Shown here: one piece after another, positions 1 to 7,572 of the stretch
How the letters are laid out: each line of letters opens with the position of its first letter
Position numbering within the stretch: position 1 is the stretch's first letter
Origin: Microbacteriaceae bacterium
GTDB taxonomy: Bacteria; Actinomycetota; Actinomycetes; Actinomycetales; Microbacteriaceae
Direction of reading: 5' to 3'
Length of the DNA stretch: 8,731 nt
Assembly: GCA_026785785.1 (NCBI GenBank)
Contig: JAJAZI010000006.1
Coordinates: 1 to 8,731 of the forward strand
Notes under the pieces: model-generated
Databases searched by the model: none
Seen by the model: the letters and a program-made list of their open reading frames with translations, nothing else
Told to the model about the DNA's origin: nothing
Program-made: the position numbers and the translations under genes

Positions 1-1223
1 GCTTCGGGGTCCACCGGCGCCTCCGGGTCGACGGGTGCCGGGTCGACGGGTGCCGGGTCGACGGGCACCGCGGGGTCGACGGATTGCGGCGTCGGGGCAT
101 GCGGGGTCAGGGTGGTACCGGTGCTGGTCTCCCCTGCGAGCGCGAAGGGCTCGTCGGACGCGATCTTGGCGAACAGCGCGTCGGCCTGTGCCGTGATCGG
201 CGCAACCTTGCCGGAATAGACGCCGCCCTGGCCGGTGGTTCCGGGGTACTGCACGAACGTGATCTTGTCGAGCGGGGTGTCCTTCAGCACGAGCGACATC
301 GACACCATCGTGTTGAGGTTCGCGAGCTGCGTCGACAGCTTCATGTTGCTCGTGGCGGCCGCGGCAATGCCGAACAGCTTCGAGGGATCGTTCAGCGTGC
401 TGTCGCTCTTGATGGTGCGGACGAGGGAGGAGAGGAACACCTGCTGGGAGCTGATGCGACCGAGGTCGCTGCCGTCGCCGACCCCGTGCCGGGTGCGGAG
501 GAAGTTGAGCGCGTCCTGGCCCTGGAGTGTGTACTCGCCGGCCTCGTCGCGTCTGAACCCCGAGTAACGGTCGTTGATGGGGCCGTCGATGCACACCGGC
601 ACCCCGCCGACGGCGTTGCTCATGCCGATGACGCCGTTGAAGGTGATGAGTCCGGCGTACGGGATGTCGAGCCCGGTGAGCGCCTCGACTGTAAGGACGG
701 TGCAGGCGAGCCCGCCGTAGGCGAGGGTGTTGTTGATCGGCTGCGCGGACATGGCTCCGTAGGATCCCTCGCCGTCCTCCTCCGGACAGGACGGGATGGG
801 AACGACGAGGTCGCGGGGAAAGCTGACGCCGACGGCGCTCGACTGGTCTGCGGCGATGTGGATGAGCATGGTCACGTCGTTGAGCTCGCTCTGGCGGTCG
901 GTGCAGCCGCCTTCTTCGTCGCAGACGTCGCTGCCGACGACGAGGATGTTGAACCCGCCCTCGAACTTGCCGAGCGCGGGGGCCGCGACGGTCTGCGTGG
1001 CGGCGTCGTCGTCGTCGCCCGCGAGGTTGACCGACTCGATGTTTCCCGAGAGCTGCGCGACCGCGATGGCCCCGAGCGAGGCGCCGCTGACGAGCAGGAC
1101 CGCGAGGCTCGCCGCGACCACCTTCGCCACGGCGAGCGCGGCGTGGGATTTGTGTGCGCGGCCGTGCCGGGCAGCGTGAACACGGCGCGGCTGCGCGTGC
1201 TGACGAGGACGCAGGTCGCTCAA
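1..1223 (-). CDS. LCP (LytR-CpsA-Psr) family cell-wall glycopolymer transferase, 3' end cut by window
   Basis: LCP proteins are membrane-anchored enzymes that move glycopolymers from undecaprenyl-pyrophosphate carriers onto peptidoglycan outside the cell. About 407 codons are visible and no stop is reached. The N-terminus (about 1-33) is rich in Arg and His, followed by one hydrophobic segment (about 34-56), which predicts a cytoplasmic tail and an extracellular domain. LCP motifs follow in order: GSD at 97-99, DRQSELNDVTMLIHI at 109-123, then VSFPRDL, GGVPVCIDGP, and YTLQGQDALNFLRTRHG with SDLGRISSQQ at 231-261. Cysteines near 101 and 107 in the first motif resemble other actinobacterial members. 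The visible C-terminus is a Val-Asp-Pro-Ala-Pro repeat. I chose the TTG start because GAGGGGA lies 5 nt upstream and no ATG or GTG in this frame fits. An apparent reading frame starting at 1183 with ATG is out of frame and Ser/Arg-rich, so it was discarded. The family is firm; the exact polymer is unknown. Confidence 0.92.
   Translation of the reverse strand, partial: MSDLRPRQHAQPRRVHAARHGRAHKSHAALAVAKVVAASLAVLLVSGASLGAIAVAQLSGNIESVNLAGDDDDAATQTVAAPALGKFEGGFNILVVGSDVCDEEGGCTDRQSELNDVTMLIHIAADQSSAVGVSFPRDLVVPIPSCPEEDGEGSYGAMSAQPINNTLAYGGLACTVLTVEALTGLDIPYAGLITFNGVIGMSNAVGGVPVCIDGPINDRYSGFRRDEAGEYTLQGQDALNFLRTRHGVGDGSDLGRISSQQVFLSSLVRTIKSDSTLNDPSKLFGIAAAATSNMKLSTQLANLNTMVSMSLVLKDTPLDKITFVQYPGTTGQGGVYSGKVAPITAQADALFAKIASDEPFALAGETSTGTTLTPHAPTPQSVDPAVPVDPAPVDPAPVDPEAPVDPE
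25..69 (-). repeat. 15-bp tandem repeat coding VDPAP in the LCP protein tail
   Basis: Three consecutive 15-bp units, gggtcgacgggtgcc (25-39 and 40-54, identical) and a variant ending gcacc (55-69). Diverged units lie on both sides and run off the window edge. They are in frame with the LCP gene, so each unit adds one Val-Asp-Pro-Ala-Pro pentapeptide. Such tails are usually extended and disordered; a wall-spanning or surface role is inference. The total copy number cannot be seen here. Confidence 0.85.
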
Positions 1224-1228
1224 GCAAA

Positions 1229-1235
1229 TCCCCTC
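1229..1235 (-). promoter_or_regulatory. Ribosome binding site deciding the LCP TTG start
   Basis: The minus strand reads GAGGGGA here, a strong match to the anti-Shine-Dalgarno sequence, 5 nt before TTG at 1223. It is the main reason for choosing that TTG. It contrasts with most other genes in the window, which show a -10 box at this place instead of a ribosome binding site. Confidence 0.7.
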
Positions 1236-1237
1236 GA

Positions 1238-1247
1238 CGTGATCACG
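1238..1247. promoter_or_regulatory. 10-bp perfect palindrome between tRNA-Ser and the LCP gene
   Basis: CGTGATCACG is its own reverse complement. It lies in the 37-bp gap between the tRNA 3' end and the LCP start, just upstream of the LCP ribosome binding site. It could be a protein binding site or chance. There is no spacer and no run of T, so it does not look like a terminator. Confidence 0.25.
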
Positions 1248-1260
1248 GAAGCAGTTACAG

Positions 1261-1345
1261 CGGAGGGCGTGGGATTCGAACCCACGAATGCTTTCGCATC
1301 ACCAGTTTTCAAGACTGGCTCCATCGGCCGCTCGGACAGCCCTCC
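1261..1345 (-). tRNA. tRNA-Ser, anticodon UGA
   Basis: An 85-nt cloverleaf can be folded on the minus strand. The acceptor stem pairs GGAGGGC (1339-1345) with GCCCTCC (1262-1268), and G at 1261 is the discriminator base. The anticodon stem is CCAGT/ACTGG around the loop CTTGAAA, giving anticodon TGA. The T arm is GTGGGTTCGAATCCCAC. The extra variable arm (GATGC, GAAA, GCATT) is the class II feature expected of tRNA-Ser. The 3' CCA is not encoded and must be added afterwards. The anticodon reads UCA and probably UCG or UCU by wobble. The gene sits between the HAD gene and the LCP gene, in the same direction as serS, whose product charges it. Confidence 0.97.
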
Positions 1346-1360
1346 CGGAGCTCAGGGCCG

Positions 1361-1366
1361 AGCATA
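1361..1366 (-). promoter_or_regulatory. Possible -10 box of the tRNA-Ser promoter
   Basis: The minus strand reads TATGCT, matching the TANNNT -10 pattern, 15 nt before the tRNA 5' end. This would give a short 5' leader for RNase P to remove. The surrounding AT-rich patch (CACAATAATCGGTTATG) stands out from the GC-rich neighbours. No good -35 box is visible at 16-18 bp. Confidence 0.35.
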
Positions 1367-1380
1367 ACCGATTATTGTGA

Positions 1381-1399
1381 CGGGCAGCGGCACTGCCGG
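1381..1399 (-). terminator. Possible hairpin terminator after the HAD gene
   Basis: Arms cgggcag (1381-1387) and ctgccgg (1393-1399) pair in 6 of 7 positions around a 5-nt loop, starting 2 nt after the HAD stop codon. No T-run follows on the minus strand, as is common in actinobacterial hairpin terminators. It could separate serS-HAD transcription from the tRNA gene. Confidence 0.35.
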
Positions 1400-1401
1400 G
1401 C

Positions 1402-2292
1402 CTAGAGGCTGCGGAAGAGCTTCGCGACGCCGTCGTCCCAGTCGCTGTCGGTGTGCTCGTTGGCCACCTCGCGCACGACATCCGGCGCCTGCCCCATCGC
1501 GACGCCGCGGCCGTGCATGGCGGCCCACTCGAGCATGTCGATGTCGTTGCGGCCGTCGCCGACGGCCATGACGTGCGTGCGCGGGATGCCGAGCGTCGCG
1601 CGCACCCGCTCCATCGCCGTCGCCTTGTTGACGCCGTCAGGGGCGATGTCGAGCCACGCCGTCCAGCCCACGTTGTAGCTGACCCTGTGAAGTCCCATCT
1701 GCTCGACGATCGTGAGGAACTCCTCCATGTCGTGCTCGGGGGAGACCACGACGACGCGCGTGGCCTCGTAGGTCAGCAGCTGCTCGAATTGAACTTTCTC
1801 GCTCAGGGCGCCGAGGGTCGTGTCGGGGAAGTAGCCGGTGTAGCGGTAGAAGCCCTCCGCGTCTTCGACGGCGTAGCTCGCCCTCTCGAGGCTTTCCCTG
1901 ATGGTGGTGAGCACGCGCGCCGGGTTGAAGGTCTCGACGTGGTGGTGCACGTAGTTCGTCGGTTCGCTCTCGTCGCGCTTGAGGGTGATCGCGCCGTTCG
2001 AGCAGACAACGAAGTCGGGCGTGAGCTCGAGCCGGTCGAGCACCGGGAGCGTCATCGACACGGAGCGGCCAGTCGCGAGCATGACCTCGTGCCCAAGATC
2101 GCGCACGCGACGCACCTCCGCGTGCACCTGATCGCTGATGACTCCGTCCTCGCGCAGCACGGTGCCGTCGATGTCGAGGGCGATGAGGAGCCGCCAGTCG
2201 TGGCTCGCCGGCGCCGGGCTTTCGGATGCGACGCTCTCGGACGCCGTGCTTCCGGACGCCGGGCCGCCGGGCCCCGTGCTGCCGGGCCTCAC
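1402..2292 (-). CDS. HAD superfamily hydrolase, Cof/type IIB phosphatase
   Basis: A cytoplasmic phosphatase of the Cof-like HAD group, whose members act on small phosphorylated metabolites such as sugar phosphates. The natural substrate cannot be read from the sequence. All four HAD motifs are present in the 296-residue product: DIDGT (nucleophile Asp40, acid Asp42), ATGRS (motif II), a Lys in NKATAMERV (Lys223), and [10 protein letters not shown] (245-254, the Mg2+-binding acids). The cap lies between motifs II and III, as in type IIB. The GTG start at 2292 overlaps the serS stop as GTGA. It is the only ATG, GTG or TTG in this frame between that stop and the DIDGT motif. Translation is therefore probably coupled to serS. 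Residues 5-31 are a Ser/Ala/Gly/Pro-rich tail not needed by the fold. Opening the frame further upstream would run deep into serS and is unlikely. Confidence 0.9.
   Translation of the reverse strand: MRPGSTGPGGPASGSTASESVASESPAPASHDWRLLIALDIDGTVLREDGVISDQVHAEVRRVRDLGHEVMLATGRSVSMTLPVLDRLELTPDFVVCSNGAITLKRDESEPTNYVHHHVETFNPARVLTTIRESLERASYAVEDAEGFYRYTGYFPDTTLGALSEKVQFEQLLTYEATRVVVVSPEHDMEEFLTIVEQMGLHRVSYNVGWTAWLDIAPDGVNKATAMERVRATLGIPRTHVMAVGDGRNDIDMLEWAAMHGRGVAMGQAPDVVREVANEHTDSDWDDGVAKLFRSL
2212..2256 (-). repeat. Degenerate 15-bp repeat coding S-G/E-S-X-A in the HAD N-terminal tail
   Basis: Three 15-bp units on the minus strand (starting TCCGGAAGC, TCCGAGAGC and TCCGAAAGC) code [10 protein letters not shown] and SESPA at residues 13-27. 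The units are in frame and diverged, which suggests old slippage expansion. The tail is predicted disordered. Confidence 0.6.
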
Positions 2293-3557
2293 AGGGAGGC
2301 CGGCTCGATGATTTCGAGGCCGCCCAGATAAGGGCGGAGGGCATCCGGAACCACGACGGAGCCGTCGGCGCGCTGGTGCGTCTCGAGCAGGGCGACGATC
2401 CACCTCGTGGTTGCGAGGGTGCCGTTGAGGGTGGCGACGGGAGCGGTCTTGCCCGACTCGGTGCGGTAGCGGATGTTGAGGCGCCGCGCCTGGTACGTCG
2501 TGCAGTTGCTGGTGCTTGTCAGCTCGCGGTAGGCCCCCTGGGTGGGAACGAACGCCTCGACATCGTACTTGCGCGCGGCGCTCGACCCCAGATCGCCCGC
2601 TGCGGTGTCGATCACGCGGTAGCGCAGCCCGAGCGCGCCGAGCATGTGTTCCTGGAAGGCCAGCAGGCGCTCATGCTCCGCCGCGGCATTCTCCGGCAGC
2701 ACATAGCTGAACATCTCGAGCTTGTTGAACTGGTGCACGCGGATGATTCCCCGCGTGTCCTTTCCGCCGGAGCCGGCTTCACGGCGGTAACACGTGGACC
2801 AGCCGGCGTAGCGGAGTGGGCCGTCCGAAAGGTCGAGGATCTCGTCGGCGTGGTAGCCGGCGAGGGCCACCTCGCTCGTGCCGGTGAGGTAGAGGTCGTC
2901 GGCCGGAAGGTAGTAGATCTCGTCGGCGTGCTCGCCGAGAAAGCCGGTGCCGCGCATGATCTCTGGCTTGACGAGGGTCGGCGTGATGAGCGGGATGAAG
3001 CCACCGGCGAGTGCGCGGTCGAGGCCCATGTTCATGATCGCGAGTTCGAGCCTCGCCCCGATGCCCCGGAGGAAAGAGAAGCGCGCCCCGGACACCTTCG
3101 CGCCACGGCCCATGTCGATCGCGCCGAGCAGCTCTCCGAGCTCAAGGTGATCGCGAGGTTCGAAGTCGAACCGCGGCTTCTCGCCGACCGTCTTGAGCAG
3201 CACGAAATCGTCTTCCCCGCCGGCGGGCACGCCGTCGAGGATCGGGTTTGCGATGCTGCCGACGATGCGGGCGAACTCCGCGTCGGCATCCGCTGCCGCA
3301 GCACTCGCCGCCTTCACCCGGGTGGCGAGATCCTGAGCCTCGGCGACGAGCTGTTTCTTCTCATCTTTTGCCGCCTGCGCAACGCGCTTCCCAAACAGAT
3401 TCTGGCTCGCACGGAGGGTTTCGAATTCGTTGATTGCCGTTCGGCGGGCAGCATCCGCGGCGAGCGCCGCGTCGACGAGCTCGACGGATGCTCCGCGCGC
3501 CGCCTGCGAGGACCGGACGACATCGGGACTTTCGCGTAGTAGCTGCGCATCGATCAC
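2289..3557 (-). CDS. serS: Seryl-tRNA synthetase
   Basis: This cytoplasmic class II synthetase charges tRNA-Ser with serine, and tRNA-Sec where present. The product is 422 residues, the usual bacterial length. Residues 1-100 form the N-terminal tRNA-binding region, with an Ala/Lys/Glu-rich stretch from about 27 to 98 expected to be the long antiparallel coiled coil. The catalytic core carries TGTSE (225-229, serine recognition), CYRRE (256-260, motif 2 with the ATP-binding Arg), FNKLEMF (277-283), [15 protein letters not shown] (345-359), and motif 3 NGTLATTRW (378-386), the actinobacterial form. The start is GTG at 3557: [15 protein letters not shown] matches the conserved SerRS N-terminus, and an in-frame TAG lies 12 nt upstream. 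No spaced ribosome binding site exists; a TAGAAT box ends 6 nt before GTG, so the mRNA is probably leaderless. It is followed by the overlapping HAD gene. Confidence 0.98.
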   Translation of the reverse strand: MIDAQLLRESPDVVRSSQAARGASVELVDAALAADAARRTAINEFETLRASQNLFGKRVAQAAKDEKKQLVAEAQDLATRVKAASAAAADADAEFARIVGSIANPILDGVPAGGEDDFVLLKTVGEKPRFDFEPRDHLELGELLGAIDMGRGAKVSGARFSFLRGIGARLELAIMNMGLDRALAGGFIPLITPTLVKPEIMRGTGFLGEHADEIYYLPADDLYLTGTSEVALAGYHADEILDLSDGPLRYAGWSTCYRREAGSGGKDTRGIIRVHQFNKLEMFSYVLPENAAAEHERLLAFQEHMLGALGLRYRVIDTAAGDLGSSAARKYDVEAFVPTQGAYRELTSTSNCTTYQARRLNIRYRTESGKTAPVATLNGTLATTRWIVALLETHQRADGSVVVPDALRPYLGGLEIIEPASL

Positions 3558-3563
3558 TCCCCG

Positions 3564-3569
3564 ATTCTA
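3564..3569 (-). promoter_or_regulatory. -10 box of a leaderless serS promoter
   Basis: The minus strand reads TAGAAT, a perfect TANNNT box, followed by 6 nt (CGGGGA) and then the serS GTG. Transcription should begin at or beside the start codon. No clear -35 is seen; its expected place (about 3587-3592) overlaps the -10 box of the opposite gene. Confidence 0.6.
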
Positions 3570-3583
3570 GTTGGAGCATGAGT

Positions 3584-3589
3584 TAGCGT
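3584..3589 (+). promoter_or_regulatory. -10 box of a leaderless lipid-kinase promoter
   Basis: TAGCGT fits TANNNT and ends exactly 6 nt before the GTG at 3596, mirroring the serS side. The gap contains no ribosome binding site in a usable position. The expected -35 place (about 3561-3566) falls on the serS -10 box. Confidence 0.5.
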
Positions 3590-3595
3590 TTATTC

Positions 3596-4738
3596 GTGAC
3601 CACCACCCCCGAGAACGACTCGACATCCCCCCCCACCGCCCCCGCCGACGTTGCCGCCGTTGCCGCCGTTGCCGAGGTTGCCGAGGTCTTGGCGCCGGAT
3701 GCCGCCCGAGCTGAGAAGAAGGTCGCTAAAAAGACGGCCGCGAAGACCGAGGGGCAGAGAACCGAACACGCGGCGTCGGAGAAGATCGCGGCCGTCATTT
3801 TCAATCCGACCAAGGTCGACCTGCCGCTGCTCCGTGCGGCCGTCGCCGCGGCCGAGAAGACCGCCGGCTGGCGCGAGACCCTCTGGTTCGAGACCTCGAA
3901 GGAGGACCCGGGGCAGAAAGTGGCCGCCGAGGTCCTCACCCACGACGTCGACGTCATCATGATCGCCGGCGGTGACGGCACCGTGCGCGCGGTGGTCGAG
4001 GGCATGCGCGGATCCGACGTTCCCGTCGGGCTCATTCCCCGCGGCACCGGCAACCTGCTCGCCCGCAATCTCAAGCTGACCCTGGACAGCCTCGACCGCG
4101 CGGTGAGCACGGCCTTCGCGGGCAAGGACCGGTCGATCGACCTCGGAATGGTGGAGGTCGAGCGCGAGGACGCCACAAAAGAGAAATTCGTGTTCCTCGT
4201 CATGGCCGGACTCGGGCTCGACGCACAGATGATCGCGAACACCGACCCCGACCTCAAGCAGAAAGTTGGCTGGATCGCCTACGTCGACGCGATCCGCAAG
4301 TCCCTCCGAGGCAACAACAGCATCAACATCCGCTACAACCTCGACCGGCAGGGCAACCACACCGTGCGGGTGCACACGGTCATGATCGGCAACTGCGGGT
4401 CGCTCCCCGGCAACATCCTGCTCCTGCCGGATGCCGCCGTCGACGACGGTGTGTTCGATATCGTGGCACTGCGCCCGGAGGGTTTCTTCGGCTGGGTTCA
4501 GATCTGGGTCAAGATCGTCTGGGAGAACGGCGTGCTGCGGCGCAGCCAGGTGGGGCGCAAGCTCATGGGCATGACCAGCGAGGTGCGCACGCTGCGCTAC
4601 CTGCAGGGCAGGGAGTTCGTGATGCGCCTCGACCGGCCGGAGGAGTTCGAGGTCGACGGCGACAGCTTCGGCAAGGTCGTCGCGATCAAGGCGACCGTCG
4701 AGCACCTCGGCCTCACCGTGAAGGTGCCCGCGAAGTAG
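3596..4738 (+). CDS. Diacylglycerol kinase-family (DAGKc) lipid kinase
   Basis: Members of this soluble, membrane-associating family phosphorylate diacylglycerol or related lipids, feeding phosphatidic acid back into phospholipid synthesis. The product is 380 residues. The DAGK catalytic fold starts near residue 63 (KIAAVIFNPTK) and includes the nucleotide-binding GGDGT loop (125-129) and the PRGTGNLLARNL segment (148-159). The second half includes MAGLGLDAQMI, the GNCGSLPGNILLLPDA segment and, near the end, FEVDGDSFGK, all usual for the family. Bacterial members are normally about 300 residues; here some 60 extra N-terminal residues are Ala/Val/Glu- then Lys-rich and look unstructured. The GTG start is supported by the promoter box 6 nt upstream. 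The gene diverges from serS and ends 24 bp from the pheA stop. The substrate could be another lipid alcohol. Confidence 0.9.
   Translation: MTTTPENDSTSPPTAPADVAAVAAVAEVAEVLAPDAARAEKKVAKKTAAKTEGQRTEHAASEKIAAVIFNPTKVDLPLLRAAVAAAEKTAGWRETLWFETSKEDPGQKVAAEVLTHDVDVIMIAGGDGTVRAVVEGMRGSDVPVGLIPRGTGNLLARNLKLTLDSLDRAVSTAFAGKDRSIDLGMVEVEREDATKEKFVFLVMAGLGLDAQMIANTDPDLKQKVGWIAYVDAIRKSLRGNNSINIRYNLDRQGNHTVRVHTVMIGNCGSLPGNILLLPDAAVDDGVFDIVALRPEGFFGWVQIWVKIVWENGVLRRSQVGRKLMGMTSEVRTLRYLQGREFVMRLDRPEEFEVDGDSFGKVVAIKATVEHLGLTVKVPAK
3650..3685 (+). repeat. Four 9-bp tandem units coding (VAA)2(VAE)2
   Basis: Units gttgccgcc (3650-3658 and 3659-3667) and gttgccgag (3668-3676 and 3677-3685) are in frame and add Val-Ala-Ala or Val-Ala-Glu to the N-terminal extension of the lipid kinase. 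Expansion by replication slippage is the simplest origin. The copy number may vary between strains. Confidence 0.8.
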
Positions 4739-4762
4739 ACTGCGGGGTCGACCGCGCCTGAG

Positions 4763-5734
4763 CTAGTCGCTCTCGCCCGCGATGAGTCCCCGCAGCCAGT
4801 CGCGGGCGTCCACGAAGGCGTCGTCGCCGTAGCGGTCGGTGACCTCGACGTGGATGCGGTCGGCCCGCGGGTACGAGCCCAGGAAGATCACGTTCGGGCT
4901 GAACCGCTTGAGCCCGAGCAGCGCGTCGGCCACCCGCTCGTCGAGGATGTGGCCGTCGAGGTCGATCACGAAGCGGTACCGGCCGAGGGCGTCGCCGATC
5001 GGCCGCGACTCGAGCAGGCTCATGTTCACGCCGCGGGTGGCGAACTGCTCGAGCATCTCGAGCAGCGCCCCTGCGCGGTCGTCCGGAAGCTCGGCAATGA
5101 GGCTCGTCTTATCGGCCCCGGTCGCCGCGGGCGTCGGTACGGTGCGGCTCACCAGCACGAACCTCGTCACCGCGGCCGGGTTGTCGCCGATGTCCTCGGC
5201 GAGCACGACGAGGTCGTGATGCTTCGTGATGTTCGGTGGCGCGATCGCGGCATCCGCAAGCCCGCTCTCGAACAGCGATGCGGCCGCCGCGACGTTCGAC
5301 GTGACGGGGATGTGCCCGTGGGAGGGCAGAACGGCGTCGAGCCACAGGTGGCACTGCGCGTAGGCGACCGGATGCGCGTTCACGACCTTCACATCGGCGA
5401 GGGTCGTGCCGGGCCGGGCCACGAAGACGAAGTTGACCGGCACGACGTACTCGCCGATGATGCGGAGGTCGGGCACGTTGGCCAGGGCGTCCTGGGTGGC
5501 ACTCACCCCGCCCTCGACCGAGTTCTCGATCGCGATCATCGCCGCGACACTGCGGCCGGAGACCACGTCGTCGAGGGCCTCGCCGACGTTGTTGACCGAG
5601 CGCCAGGGCTTGCCGGCGGCCTCGGGGACCTGGGCGAGGGCGGCCTCGGTGAACGTGCCGGCCGGGCCGAGGAAGCTGTAGGTGTCGGATGCCGCGGTCG
5701 GCTGGTCGCGTGTCGGCAGGTCGCTCTCGGGCAT
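4763..5734 (-). CDS. pheA: Prephenate dehydratase with ACT regulatory domain
   Basis: Converts prephenate to phenylpyruvate in phenylalanine synthesis, in the cytoplasm. The product is 323 residues, a monofunctional enzyme without a chorismate mutase domain. The catalytic region (about 18-198) begins [12 protein letters not shown] and includes AIENSVEGG (68-76), a hydrophobic run with [11 protein letters not shown] (145-155), and the TRF motif (190-192) whose Thr and Phe are important for activity. The ACT domain (about 208-290) carries GALLEML (222-228) and ESRP (242-245), the motifs that bind phenylalanine for feedback inhibition. About 30 residues follow the ACT domain. The ATG at 5734 lies 6 nt after a TAGGCT box with no ribosome binding site, so the mRNA is probably leaderless. 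It converges with the lipid kinase across 24 bp, where I see only a short palindrome (GGTCGACC) and no clear terminator. Confidence 0.97.
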   Translation of the reverse strand: MPESDLPTRDQPTAASDTYSFLGPAGTFTEAALAQVPEAAGKPWRSVNNVGEALDDVVSGRSVAAMIAIENSVEGGVSATQDALANVPDLRIIGEYVVPVNFVFVARPGTTLADVKVVNAHPVAYAQCHLWLDAVLPSHGHIPVTSNVAAAASLFESGLADAAIAPPNITKHHDLVVLAEDIGDNPAAVTRFVLVSRTVPTPAATGADKTSLIAELPDDRAGALLEMLEQFATRGVNMSLLESRPIGDALGRYRFVIDLDGHILDERVADALLGLKRFSPNVIFLGSYPRADRIHVEVTDRYGDDAFVDARDWLRGLIAGESD

Positions 5735-5740
5735 GCGTCG

Positions 5741-5746
5741 AGCCTA
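5741..5746 (-). promoter_or_regulatory. -10 box of a leaderless pheA promoter
   Basis: The minus strand reads TAGGCT, a TANNNT match, then 6 nt (CGACGC), then ATG. No -35 of consensus type is visible. No phenylalanine-rich leader peptide or attenuator precedes the gene, so feedback through the ACT domain may be the main visible control. Confidence 0.5.
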
Positions 5747-5783
5747 GGGCAGCCCGCAGCCACCGGCCCCCGCGCCAAATGAA

Positions 5784-5798
5784 CGCGGTTCAACCGCG
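5784..5798. promoter_or_regulatory. 15-bp palindrome in the pheA/pgm divergent region, possible operator
   Basis: CGCGGTT and AACCGCG are perfect 7-bp arms around a single C. The site lies in the 92-bp gap between divergent pheA and pgm, over the expected -35 place of pgm (about 17 bp before its -10 box) and about 40 bp upstream of the pheA -10 box. It resembles a dimeric repressor site. No matching regulator gene is in the window. Confidence 0.35.
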
Positions 5799-5814
5799 CG
5801 TGGCGGGGCAGTGC

Positions 5815-5820
5815 CAGACT
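5815..5820 (+). promoter_or_regulatory. Probable -10 box of a leaderless pgm promoter
   Basis: CAGACT departs from TANNNT only at the first base and ends 6 nt (GTCCGC) before the pgm ATG, the same spacing seen at serS, pheA and the lipid kinase. There is no Shine-Dalgarno sequence in this gap. Confidence 0.4.
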
Positions 5821-5826
5821 GTCCGC

Positions 5827-7449
<1,623 letters not shown>

Positions 7450-7451
7450 CG

Positions 7452-7572
7452 CTTTCATTATTCAGGAGTATTGAGGTCAGGCAGATGCTGCGCGCGCACC
7501 TGGGCCCGGAATCCCGGCATCCGCGAGCCCCCGTTAGCCTCTCCGCTGCCCCCAACTCCTGAATAGTGAAAG
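7452..7572. repeat. 121-bp element with 18-bp terminal inverted repeats between convergent genes
   Basis: The left arm ctttcattattcaggagt (7452-7469) and the right arm actcctgaatagtgaaag (7555-7572) are reverse complements except at one position, around an 85-bp GC-rich core. The left arm starts 2 nt after the pgm TAG; the right arm touches the stop codon of the carboxypeptidase gene. The arms are much richer in A+T than their surroundings. In the RNA of the pgm strand the one mismatch becomes a G-U pair, so 18 continuous pairs could form; on the other strand it is a C/A mismatch. The core holds smaller nested pairings (GGGC, CCGG, loop, CCGG, GCCC). No target-site duplication is obvious. It may be a MITE-like insertion, a long-range bidirectional terminator, or an mRNA 3'-end stabiliser. 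Confidence 0.75.

Noticed and set aside
84..1367. Long plus-strand open frame opposite the LCP gene and tRNA
   Set aside because: It is an antisense shadow of high-GC coding sequence, reads through a tRNA gene, is Arg/Gly/Val-rich and has no family motif. The minus strand here codes a clear LCP protein.
2226..3539. Long plus-strand open frame opposite serS
   Set aside because: serS matches its family from end to end on the minus strand. The antisense product resembles no known protein, and its composition is typical of a shadow frame.
3590..4705. Long minus-strand open frame opposite the lipid kinase
   Set aside because: The plus strand carries the GGDGT kinase motifs. The minus frame is His/Asp/Leu/Val-rich shadow sequence and would collide with serS transcription signals.
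4739..4762. Terminator in the lipid kinase/pheA convergent gap
   Set aside because: Only a loop-less GGTCGACC palindrome with weak flanking pairs is present in 24 bp, with no T-run.
4850..5782. Long plus-strand open frame opposite pheA, and a similar minus-strand frame opposite pgm (5860-6813)
   Set aside because: Both are mirror frames of well-matched enzymes. They have no motifs, promoters or ribosome binding sites of their own.
5689..5826. N-terminal extension of pgm to an upstream ATG
   Set aside because: Known Pgm proteins align from [10 protein letters not shown] onward. The extension is Arg/Pro-rich, overlaps pheA and crosses the pheA and pgm promoter boxes.
7485..7562. 25-codon mini-ORF (starting MLRAHLG) inside the inverted-repeat element, with GAGG 8 nt upstream
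   Set aside because: It is too short and Arg/Pro/Ala-rich to separate from chance. Its stop lies inside the right repeat arm. Not called as a gene without ribosome profiling or conservation.
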